From Pseudobdellovibrionaceae bacterium (GTDB lineage: Bacteria; Bdellovibrionota; Bdellovibrionia; Bdellovibrionales; Bdellovibrionaceae): a stretch of 7,161 nucleotides of DNA. Where the stretch lies: the NCBI GenBank assembly GCA_014376325.1, contig JACMRP010000380.1, positions 1 through 7,161 on the forward strand, written 5' to 3'. This document shows, piece by piece, positions 1 to 5,462 of the stretch (its first letter is position 1; the number at the start of each line of letters is the position of its first letter). The notes under the pieces were generated by a model. That model was not told the DNA's origin. It saw only the letters and a list, made by a program, of their open reading frames with translations, and made no database searches. A program made the position numbers and the translations under genes.

Positions 1-292
1 AATGAAAGATCAATACGAATTCATTAAGGTTCAGCTTTCGCAGCCGTTCATGTTGCTTCATAAAGATCAGTTGATCGTAAAGACCTTCCAACGTTACGAA
101 TCGAATCAGCACACGGACTTCGGCGTCAAAACCGTTTACGCGGTCAAAACCGATAGCGGTTATCGAATCATTCGTGAAGAGTGGAAGCGAGTAAAAGAAA
201 ATTTAGAAGCCACTAAAGCCGCCGCCCAAGCTAGTCCCGCGGCGACAACAAACTCTGCTGCGGTCGCGCCCAGTACCGATGCCGCAAACTAA
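1..292 (+). CDS. C-terminal end of a Cds6-like domain protein (5' truncated)
   Basis: This frame is open from the window's left edge to a TAA at 290-292. The ATG at position 2 has no visible upstream sequence and is probably an internal Met, because the domain begins too late for a complete protein. Residues about 8-63 (from that Met) follow the pattern of the Cds6-type C-terminal domain attached to some L,D-transpeptidases and TPR proteins: a strand with VKTFQRYES, then a short turn, then a GVKTVYAVK strand and a closing GYRIIREEW strand. This is an NTF2-like fold. The last ~28 residues are an Ala/Thr/Ser-rich, low-complexity tail that is probably disordered. By family, such proteins act in the periplasm, and the domain may aid substrate or partner binding. 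Whether a catalytic YkuD domain lies upstream cannot be seen. The gene ends just before a strong terminator. The family call is from pattern memory, not a search. Confidence 0.6.
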   Translation, partial: MKDQYEFIKVQLSQPFMLLHKDQLIVKTFQRYESNQHTDFGVKTVYAVKTDSGYRIIREEWKRVKENLEATKAAAQASPAATTNSAAVAPSTDAAN

Positions 293-308
293 GTTCTGAC
301 AACTACAT

Positions 309-342
309 AAAAAAAGGGAAGCTCTTGCGAACTTCCCTTTTT
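309..342. terminator. Bidirectional intrinsic terminator
   Basis: A perfect 11-bp inverted repeat pairs 311-321 (AAAAAGGGAAG) with 332-342 (CTTCCCTTTTT) around a 10-base loop. Read on the + strand, the stem ends in five T after 292, the end of the truncated gene. Read on the minus strand, it ends in seven T and closes the operon whose last gene stops at 413. It lies between two convergent genes, so use in both directions is likely. Confidence 0.9.
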
Positions 343-354
343 AATTAGCTAATT
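343..354. repeat. 12-bp perfect palindrome AATTAGCTAATT
   Basis: The sequence AATTAGCTAATT equals its own reverse complement and directly abuts the terminator. It lies in the 3' region shared by two convergent genes. It may simply extend terminator structure or be a chance AT-rich palindrome. An operator role is unlikely because no promoter is near. Confidence 0.4.
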
Positions 355-412
355 TAAATGAACTAAAATCTTTCAATCTAAAACAACGCGTGCTTCAGAT
401 TTCAAAAAACAA

Positions 413-601
413 CTAGTGTTGTTCTTGCTTCTTTTCGAACTGATCTTCTTCCGGAACATTCATCGCGATATTGTGTGCAACATCGGGAAGACTCGCTAAG
501 TGAGCTTTCAATTCTTCTTGAGTCAGCTGATTATTGTCGACGTGCCATTCGATCAAACGTTTGTCGAACTTCAAATTTTTCATCGCTTTATCCAAAGACA
601 T
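413..601 (-). CDS. Small conserved-looking protein of unknown function (62 aa)
   Basis: I do not recognise this gene. It starts at an ATG (601-599) preceded by an excellent ribosome site, AGGAG, at 612-608 with a 6-base gap, and ends at TAG (415-413). The product is soluble and highly charged, with no signal peptide and no membrane segment. Residues about 1-40 look helical: a basic first helix (KAMKNLKFDKRLIEWH), a turn DNNQ, then a second helix LTQEELKAHLASL. The tail after residue 50 is acidic and Gln/Lys-rich and probably disordered. It is the last gene of the sppA operon, 68 bases after the rhomboid gene, and sits upstream of the terminator at 309-342. The two-helix layout could be a small protein-interaction module, but nothing in the sequence fixes a function. 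Confidence that it is a real gene rests on the ribosome site, operon position and terminator. Confidence 0.8.
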   Translation of the reverse strand: MSLDKAMKNLKFDKRLIEWHVDNNQLTQEELKAHLASLPDVAHNIAMNVPEEDQFEKKQEQH

Positions 602-618
602 TCGTAACTCCTAAGTCA

Positions 619-636
619 GCAGCCCTTATCGGCCGC
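619..636 (-). other. Small hairpin between rhomboid gene and 62-aa gene
   Basis: On the minus strand GCGGCC and GGCTGC can pair (6 bp, one G-U) around the loop GATAAG, in the 68-base gap between two operon genes. No T-run follows, so it is not a standard terminator. It could be an RNA processing or stability element, or chance. Confidence 0.25.
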
Positions 637-669
637 GCAGTATTTGCTTACAGACATACATACCCAAGA

Positions 670-1425
670 TCAGTTCCAATATCTAGGTCCATTGTCTGAT
701 TTTTGAGGTTTTTCATTGTCGACGACTAAACGAAGGTTGCGGCCCTTCTTCTTGCTCTTCTTGAAACTTTCGTAGTTCTTCCACTTGCTCAGAATTAACA
801 AAGCGACGTAGCCAGAGGCAATCCCCCCGATATGAGCCAAGTACGCGACTTCTGAACCACTAACGCTAGTAGTCATCATGGTCGCGATCTGCACGCCCCC
901 CATGATCATGACGAAGTAACGCATCTTCATCGGAAAAAGCATAAAGAAGTAAATGACACGCTCACCGAACAGAATCCCCTGCGCCAACATCAGACCAAAC
1001 AAGGCCCCCGAAGCGCCCACGACCGGAATCATAACACCCAGTTGAGATCCGGTGGCGGCGGCGTAAGCTCCCATGCCCAGGCAGTACAGGATCGCTGCGC
1101 CAAAACCCGTAAAAAGATAGAAAAATAGGAAGTACTTTCCGCCCCAACGTTGTTCGAGCTCGGCACCGAAGAACCACAACATCAGCATATTAAACAGAAT
1201 ATGAGTCACCTGCATCGAGTGCAGGAACATATAGGTAACTAGTTCCCAAATACGGTATTCAAAAATTACGTGTGCCGGAACTAAACTCAATGAACTCGTG
1301 ATAGGAATTTTTAGAAAGCCTTCAACGATGACCTGAAAGACAAGCCAGATACTGACGTTGACGATAATCAGCCATTTAACGACAGGAGTAAGTGGTAAAA
1401 CATTTACTTGGGATCCACGATTCAC
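670..1425 (-). CDS. Rhomboid-family intramembrane serine protease
   Basis: Polytopic inner-membrane protease of 251 residues, expected to cleave transmembrane substrates near the membrane surface. The catalytic serine is S139 in the GASG motif and the partner histidine is H198 in AHIGG. H75 and N79 in the HxxxN segment of the second membrane helix correspond to the residues that stabilise the oxyanion in GlpG-type enzymes. The loop with E89, R93, W94 and G95 fits the conserved L1 region. Hydrophobic segments start at about 18, 65, 98, 130, 158 and 195, in line with a six-helix core. The C-terminal ~38 residues are Lys/Arg-rich and probably cytoplasmic. The start is GTG at 1425, chosen because GAGGAG (1439-1434) lies 8 bases upstream. 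That site overlaps the TGA of the HIT gene, so translational coupling is likely. All active-site residues are present. The specific substrate is unknown. Confidence 0.95.
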   Translation of the reverse strand: MNRGSQVNVLPLTPVVKWLIIVNVSIWLVFQVIVEGFLKIPITSSLSLVPAHVIFEYRIWELVTYMFLHSMQVTHILFNMLMLWFFGAELEQRWGGKYFLFFYLFTGFGAAILYCLGMGAYAAATGSQLGVMIPVVGASGALFGLMLAQGILFGERVIYFFMLFPMKMRYFVMIMGGVQIATMMTTSVSGSEVAYLAHIGGIASGYVALLILSKWKNYESFKKSKKKGRNLRLVVDNEKPQKSDNGPRYWN

Positions 1426-1433
1426 GGCTGATT

Positions 1434-1439
1434 CTCCTC
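1434..1439 (-). promoter_or_regulatory. Ribosome site deciding the rhomboid GTG start
   Basis: GAGGAG on the minus strand, 8 bases before the GTG at 1425, overlapping the TGA stop of the upstream HIT gene (1440-1438). This supports the GTG over any downstream start and suggests coupled translation. Confidence 0.8.
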
Positions 1440-2040
1440 AAGACTTGCTTGTGGTACTAAAATAACCTGAAAGTCGCTGGTAAGTCTGCTCGAGACTTTC
1501 GACAACGACTTTGGTCTCGGCAATGAGCGGGAAAAAGTTCAGGTCCCCGCCCCAGCGCGGAATAACGTGATAGTGCATGTGATCGGGAATACCCGCCCCA
1601 CCGGTCGCGCCAATGTTCATTCCCATGTTCATCCCGCCAGGCTCGTAGACCTCGTTCAAAGCCGACATCGCAAGCCTGAGCGTATCGTGAAGATCGTAAT
1701 GCTCTTCTTGGGAAAGCTGCAGCAGATCGCCGCAATGACGAAGCGGTATCACCAACAGGTGGCCGCTGTTGTACGGAAATTTATTTAACACGATCATCGA
1801 ATGCTTCGTTTTGTAAACGCACAAAGTCTCGAAGGCGACTTTTTTGGTTGCGGCACAAAATACGCAGCCCTGTTGCTGAATAAGCTTACGAACGTACTTA
1901 AGTCGGTCTGGACGGAACAAAACGTCACGTTCTAACGGCCAAATATTTTGACCCATTTGCATTTGAAAATCGTCGGTGGATTTAACAGCGCGTTTTGATG
2001 CCTTCCGTAACGAACTCTTCGTGACCTTCTTTTTTGCCAA
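1438..2040 (-). CDS. HIT-family nucleotide hydrolase/transferase, Ap4A-phosphorylase-like
   Basis: A 200-residue cytoplasmic protein of the histidine triad superfamily. The triad is H154-x-H156-x-H158, in an HMHYHVIPRW stretch. H156 is the expected nucleophile that forms the nucleotidyl intermediate. Upstream are a Cys pair, C59-x-x-C62, as in HIT proteins with a zinc site, and the NKFPYNSGHLLVIP strand (86-99) that forms the nucleotide pocket. The glycine-rich run GMNMGMNIGATGGAG (136-150) and WGGDLNF after the triad resemble the mycobacterial-type Ap4A phosphorylases more than simple Hint hydrolases. That assignment is inferred. The first ~20 residues are Lys/Arg-rich and precede the domain. 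The start is TTG at 2040, chosen because GGGAG (2051-2047) sits 6 bases upstream, inside the last codons of sppA. The sppA stop is only 3 bases away. Likely substrates are dinucleoside polyphosphates or AMP conjugates. Confidence 0.9.
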   Translation of the reverse strand: MAKKKVTKSSLRKASKRAVKSTDDFQMQMGQNIWPLERDVLFRPDRLKYVRKLIQQQGCVFCAATKKVAFETLCVYKTKHSMIVLNKFPYNSGHLLVIPLRHCGDLLQLSQEEHYDLHDTLRLAMSALNEVYEPGGMNMGMNIGATGGAGIPDHMHYHVIPRWGGDLNFFPLIAETKVVVESLEQTYQRLSGYFSTTSKS

Positions 2041-2043
2041 CGT

Positions 2044-3021
2044 CTACTCCCAGAATCCAGGCATGATCAGCATCGGCTGATTCAAATGTTGAGTGCGCAA
2101 CACTTTACGGATCGAACCTTCGATGGCTTGATCCGAATTCGCGCCCAAAATTTTTCGCGCAACATCACTGACCGAATTTAAATCGTCATCATCTTTTTGA
2201 TCGAAATAATCCCACCAACCAGGACGGCCCTTAGGTACTTCGTATATCTTGTAATCTTTGCCGAGCCCTGCAGCCTCGCCAGCAATTTTGAAGGCGTCAT
2301 CTAAAGTGCCCAGCTGATCCGCGAAACCTAGTTTTACTGCTTGTGATCCTGTCATGACCCGTCCGTCAGCGTACTGCCGAACAAAAGCTTCATCGAGCTT
2401 ACGTCCTTCAGCGACCGCAGTTACAAATTGACCGTAAACGTCGTTAATCAGATCCTGAAACAAAGCTCGTTCATCAGGACGCATCGTGCGGTATTCCGCT
2501 CCCGAGTCTTTGTATTTTCCAGAGTTGATAGAGAAGCGAGATATCTTTGCCCAGTCATAAAGTTTTTCTAAGTTCGCAAACTCCATGATCACGCCGATGG
2601 ACCCAACAAGCGCACCGGGAGCCACGATCACTTTATCACACGCGACGGCCGAGTAATAAGCACCGCTCGCAAGCAGGCCGGAAGAAGAACAGATGACGGG
2701 CTTTTTAGATTCAGCCTTAAAGCGTTTGATCGCTTCGTAAATTTCTTGAGATGGACCAACGGCCCCGCCCGGAGAATTAATATTGATCACGACGGCTTTA
2801 ATGCGATCATCGTCTTTGTACTTTTTAATTTTCTTTAAAAACTTTTTCCCGTTCATGATGACGCCTTCAAGATCTAGCTGAAGAATATTGTTCTTCGTCA
2901 CCAGCATCGAGGTCGTATCTTCAGAACGCTCCCCCATCATGGTCCCCGCCCAGCGGAAAACACTCACCAAACCGATAATCACGAACACAACGACAAAAAA
3001 CCGAACAAATCCATTTTTCAT
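2044..3021 (-). CDS. sppA: SppA-like signal peptide peptidase (S49 serine protease)
   Basis: Membrane-anchored serine protease, 325 residues with the chosen start, thought to degrade leftover signal peptides and membrane fragments. A single membrane anchor spans about residues 5-22. The protease domain holds NSPGG (82-86) for the oxyanion hole, the catalytic serine S119 in LASGAYY, and the general base K171 in GKYKD. The 52-residue Ser-Lys spacing equals that of the short Bacillus-type SppA (Ser147/Lys199). The length also fits the short single-domain form, not the duplicated E. coli form. The C-terminal part carries an Asp-rich stretch (DQKDDDD) before the final helix. The frame is open further up, to a TTG at 3126. 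I chose the ATG at 3021 because it sits directly before the anchor and because a candidate promoter lies at 3101-3129. The ribosome site is weak (GTGGGG, about 8 bases away). It heads an operon with the HIT, rhomboid and 62-aa genes. Confidence 0.93.
   Translation of the reverse strand: MKNGFVRFFVVVFVIIGLVSVFRWAGTMMGERSEDTTSMLVTKNNILQLDLEGVIMNGKKFLKKIKKYKDDDRIKAVVININSPGGAVGPSQEIYEAIKRFKAESKKPVICSSSGLLASGAYYSAVACDKVIVAPGALVGSIGVIMEFANLEKLYDWAKISRFSINSGKYKDSGAEYRTMRPDERALFQDLINDVYGQFVTAVAEGRKLDEAFVRQYADGRVMTGSQAVKLGFADQLGTLDDAFKIAGEAAGLGKDYKIYEVPKGRPGWWDYFDQKDDDDLNSVSDVARKILGANSDQAIEGSIRKVLRTQHLNQPMLIMPGFWE
2047..2051 (-). promoter_or_regulatory. Ribosome site deciding the HIT TTG start
   Basis: GGGAG on the minus strand lies 6 bases before the TTG at 2040 and within the final Trp-Glu codons of sppA. 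No ATG lies nearby in frame. The next in-frame Met is residue 27, which would cost the Lys-rich tail but not the domain. Confidence 0.65.
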
Positions 3022-3100
3022 AAGGAACCCCACTTGAAGTTCCGCCATTGTAGCAGCGAAGAAAAATAGGAGTCCAACGAGGAAAGAGTTGGCGCCTCGC

Positions 3101-3129
3101 AGTATACATCGGTCATAAGGAAACAATTT
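3101..3129 (-). promoter_or_regulatory. Candidate sigma-70 promoter for the sppA operon
   Basis: On the minus strand, TATACT (3106-3101) is one mismatch from the -10 consensus. A weak -35, AAATTG (3129-3124), lies 17 bases upstream. Transcription would begin near 3095, giving a leader of about 70 bases to the ATG at 3021 and excluding the TTG at 3126. The leader includes a small inverted repeat, CCAAC/GTTGG, at 3075-3092. The -35 is poor, so this is a candidate only. Confidence 0.4.
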
Positions 3130-3215
3130 TTAGTAGGAGATCTATTGAAGGCGCTGAACGAATATAAAGGGGGAAGAGTAGGAAAAGCGACCTGGTACCA
3201 TTTGGGATTTGCCAT

Positions 3216-3249
3216 AAAAAAAGGGAACTCTTTGAGGAGTTCCCTTTTT
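3216..3249. terminator. Intrinsic terminator of rpsA
   Basis: A perfect 13-bp stem pairs 3218-3230 with 3237-3249 around the 6-base loop TTTGAG. In the minus direction it is followed by seven T and lies 35 bases after the rpsA stop, so it ends that transcript before sppA. The + strand also has a T-run, making it structurally two-way, but no + gene ends here. Confidence 0.93.
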
Positions 3250-3284
3250 GGAAAATCAATTTGTTCTCTCAGCTTTCGCTCAGA

Positions 3285-5120
3285 TTACTTTTTGTCTTCT
3301 GGCTTCTTGTCTTCTGGCTTTTTCATTGTCTCGTCTTGTTGTTTCATGTTCTTCAGTTGATCTGCGAACAAGTCACCAAGAGTTGCTTTTGAAGTTGCCG
3401 TCGCCTTTTTAACGTAGTCTGCAAGATCCGCTTTAGTTTCGCGAAGCTTGATCAACTTGCTAGAAAGACCGATCTTACGAGCGTCCTTATCGATAGAGAT
3501 AACTTCCGCTTTCAACACAGTTCCTGGCTTCGCAAAGTCTTCGGTCGTGTTGATTTTGTCAGTCGTTAACTCAGAGATGTGGATCAAACCTTCGATATCA
3601 GATTCAAGTTCAACGAATGCACCGAAGTCAGCTGTCTTCGTTACTTTCACGTCATGTTGAGTTCCGATAGCGTATTTGTTCTCGATGTTTGACCAAGGGT
3701 CAGACTCAAGCTGCTTTACACCCAATGAGAATCTTTCGTTTTCGATGTCGACGCCCAAAACAACCGCGCGAACTTTTTGCCCTTTGGCGTACATTTCGTT
3801 CGGGTGATTTACACGCTTTGTCCAAGAGAAGTCAGAGATGTGAACAAGTCCGTCGATGCCTTCTTCGATGCCGATGAAGATACCGAAGTCAGTCACAGAC
3901 TTCACTTCGCCTTCGATGATCGTGCCTGGAGAGTAAGACTCTTTCAATTCAACCCACGGATTTGCTTGAAGCTGTTTCATGCCCAAGCTGATACGACGGT
4001 TTTCAGTGTCTACTTCAAGAACAACGACTTCGACTTCTTGGTCTACGGTCACAACTTGTGAAGGATGTTTTACACGTTTTGTCCAAGACATTTCTGAAAC
4101 GTGGATCAAGCCTTCGATGCCTTCGCCGAGTTCAACGAATGCGCCGTATTCAGCAAGTGAAACCACTTTGCCTTTGAGCTTAGTTCCAGGTGGGTAAGTC
4201 AATTTGACTGCTTCCCAAGGATCAGGATGCAATTGCTTCATGCCCAAAGACACGCGCTCTTTTTCCTGGTCGTATTTCAAAACTTTTACTTGGATTTCGT
4301 CGCCCACTTTCAACAATTCTGAAGGATGCTTTACGCGGCCCCAAGACATGTCGGTAATGTGCAGAAGTCCGTCCATACCGCCCAAGTCAATGAACGCGCC
4401 GTAATCGGTGATGTTCTTAACAAGTCCGGTAACGATCGAACCTTCTTTCATTGTATCCAGAGTTTCTGCTCTGAGAGAGTCGCGCTCTTCTTCAAGAAGT
4501 GCACGGCGAGAAAGAACGATGTTGCCACGTTTTTTATTGAATTTGATAACTTTGAATTTGTACTTCTTACCGATGTAGATATCCATGTTACGCACTGGAC
4601 GAAGATCAATTTGAGAGCCAGGCAAGAACGCTTTCACGCCGATGTCTACACTCAAGCCACCTTTGACTTTAGCAACAACAGTACCTTCGATAACTTCTTC
4701 GTTCTCTGCAGCTTTAGAGATGTCGGACCAAGCACGAAGCATGTCGGCTTTGTCTTTAGAGAGAACGATCATGCCATTTTCGTTTTCGATACGATCAATC
4801 AGAACCTCGACAGTGTCGCCGGCTTTGACTTCACGAACGCCGTCTACAATGCGGAATTCGTTGATCGGAATAAGTCCTTCAGACTTATAATTGATATCGA
4901 CCAAAACGTAATCTGACTGAACTTCGACAACTTTACCGGTAACAACGTCACCGACTTTGAAGTCTTGTTCCATAACAGATGCTTCGAAAAGTGAATCGAA
5001 ACCGCTGTCTTTTGCATTTCCGTAAATGCCAGGATTGGCTTCTACGTTTGAATCCTCAGCATCTAAGAAAGCCAGAACCTTCTGTTTTTCCTGCGCCGAT
5101 TTGTTTAAAGTTTTACCCAT
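3285..5120 (-). CDS. rpsA: 30S ribosomal protein S1
   Basis: RNA-binding protein of the small ribosomal subunit that helps mRNAs with weak or structured leaders reach the ribosome. With the ATG at 5120 it has 611 residues and six S1 (OB-fold) repeats at about 54-122, 140-206, 225-294, 310-381, 397-468 and 484-553, the same number as E. coli S1. Repeats 3-6 carry the classic signature (DYGAF, EYGAF, DFGIF, DFGAF, each followed by GLxHIS or similar). Repeats 1 and 2 are divergent, as expected for the ribosome-binding pair. A ~50-residue N-terminal extension precedes repeat 1, and a Lys-rich tail ends in a duplicated KPEDK unit. The frame stays open up to 5189, but the ATG at 5120 gives the natural N-terminus. 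It is followed by its own terminator at 3216-3249 and so is probably monocistronic. The ribosome site lies unusually far from the ATG (separate entry). Confidence 0.98.
   Translation of the reverse strand: MGKTLNKSAQEKQKVLAFLDAEDSNVEANPGIYGNAKDSGFDSLFEASVMEQDFKVGDVVTGKVVEVQSDYVLVDINYKSEGLIPINEFRIVDGVREVKAGDTVEVLIDRIENENGMIVLSKDKADMLRAWSDISKAAENEEVIEGTVVAKVKGGLSVDIGVKAFLPGSQIDLRPVRNMDIYIGKKYKFKVIKFNKKRGNIVLSRRALLEEERDSLRAETLDTMKEGSIVTGLVKNITDYGAFIDLGGMDGLLHITDMSWGRVKHPSELLKVGDEIQVKVLKYDQEKERVSLGMKQLHPDPWEAVKLTYPPGTKLKGKVVSLAEYGAFVELGEGIEGLIHVSEMSWTKRVKHPSQVVTVDQEVEVVVLEVDTENRRISLGMKQLQANPWVELKESYSPGTIIEGEVKSVTDFGIFIGIEEGIDGLVHISDFSWTKRVNHPNEMYAKGQKVRAVVLGVDIENERFSLGVKQLESDPWSNIENKYAIGTQHDVKVTKTADFGAFVELESDIEGLIHISELTTDKINTTEDFAKPGTVLKAEVISIDKDARKIGLSSKLIKLRETKADLADYVKKATATSKATLGDLFADQLKNMKQQDETMKKPEDKKPEDKK
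3289..3318 (-). repeat. 15-bp tandem repeat in the rpsA 3' end
   Basis: Two adjacent 15-base units (3289-3303 and 3304-3318) differ at one base and encode a doubled KPEDK segment at the extreme C-terminus of S1. Copy number could vary between strains by slippage without shifting the frame. Confidence 0.85.
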
Positions 5121-5133
5121 AGTAATAATATAT

Positions 5134-5140
5134 ACCTCCC
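5134..5140 (-). promoter_or_regulatory. rpsA: rpsA ribosome site with long spacing
   Basis: GGGAGGT on the minus strand is a near-perfect anti-16S match, but its GGAGG core (5139-5135) is 14 bases from the ATG at 5120. Two in-frame ATT codons (5129-5127 and 5126-5124) lie 5 and 8 bases from the core, at normal start spacing. A CACGTG palindrome sits just upstream at 5140-5145. Confidence 0.7.
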
Positions 5141-5225
5141 ACGTGATAGAACCTCTAAGTGGCTTCAACCTTGGGTTATTAAAGGTCAATGCCGGGAACT
5201 ACCCGTTAATTTATTGAAGGTTGGT

Positions 5226-5252
5226 TGTATAAGGGGGCACGCCTCGAGTCAA
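5226..5252 (-). promoter_or_regulatory. Candidate rpsA promoter
   Basis: On the minus strand TTGACT (5252-5247) is a five-of-six -35 match and TATACA (5231-5226) a fair -10, but the spacer is only 15 bases. Transcription would start near 5219, giving a leader of about 100 bases. The leader contains a small inverted repeat, ACCTT/AAGGT (5168-5172 with 5182-5186). Other AT-rich stretches could serve instead. Confidence 0.35.
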
Positions 5253-5393
5253 TTGCGATTAAGGGGCGGTTTCTAGAGACATTTCCAAGTCCACTTCCGC
5301 GCTCCTCTGGAGCCACGCGTAATATTTATAACCGGATCAAAAACTCGGCCCATTCAGTTGCTGATCCCAGAGAGACTGCTATAGGTCTTTCTT

Positions 5394-5462
5394 ATGAAAA
5401 ACATCCTTCTGATTCTCGCTTCGACGTCGATTTTGCTCTCTACTCCGCTGAGTGTGGCTGCG
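5394..5462 (+). other. Signal peptide of the toroid protein
   Basis: The coded residues 1-23 start M-K-N, continue with a Leu/Ile/Ser/Thr-rich hydrophobic core and end S-V-A-A before T24, a standard signal peptidase I site. No lipobox cysteine is present, so the product should be released to the periplasm or beyond rather than lipidated. Confidence 0.85.

Larger units (their letters stand above)
5121..5393. other. Divergent intergenic region, rpsA leader and toroid-gene leader
   Basis: This 273-base gap separates the divergent rpsA and toroid genes. The left half holds the rpsA ribosome site and candidate promoter. The right half holds a short hairpin GCTCC-TCT-GGAGC (5301-5313) and a TATAAC hexamer (5327-5332) that could be a -10 for the + gene, without a good -35. 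A TTGCTG/TATAGG pair (5358-5363 and 5380-5385, 16 bases apart, TG-extended) would place the start at the ATG itself, implying a leaderless mRNA. The ribosome site for 5394 is weak (AGG, 8 bases away). Confidence 0.45.

Noticed and set aside
3145..3360. Plus-strand TTG frame preceded by AGGAG at 3135-3139
   Set aside because: The ribosome-like site is good, but the frame runs straight through the terminator stem and into the rpsA 3' end in antisense. The protein is low-quality and Ser/Phe-rich at its end.
4326..4916. Long open frame on the + strand (196 codons) opposite rpsA
   Set aside because: It lies wholly antisense to the S1 repeats, has no convincing ribosome site, and its composition is that of a mirrored coding strand. 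Several shorter + frames in rpsA have the same cause.
5140..5145. CACGTG palindrome upstream of the rpsA ribosome site
   Set aside because: A six-base palindrome is common by chance and no second copy or known bacterial regulator supports it.
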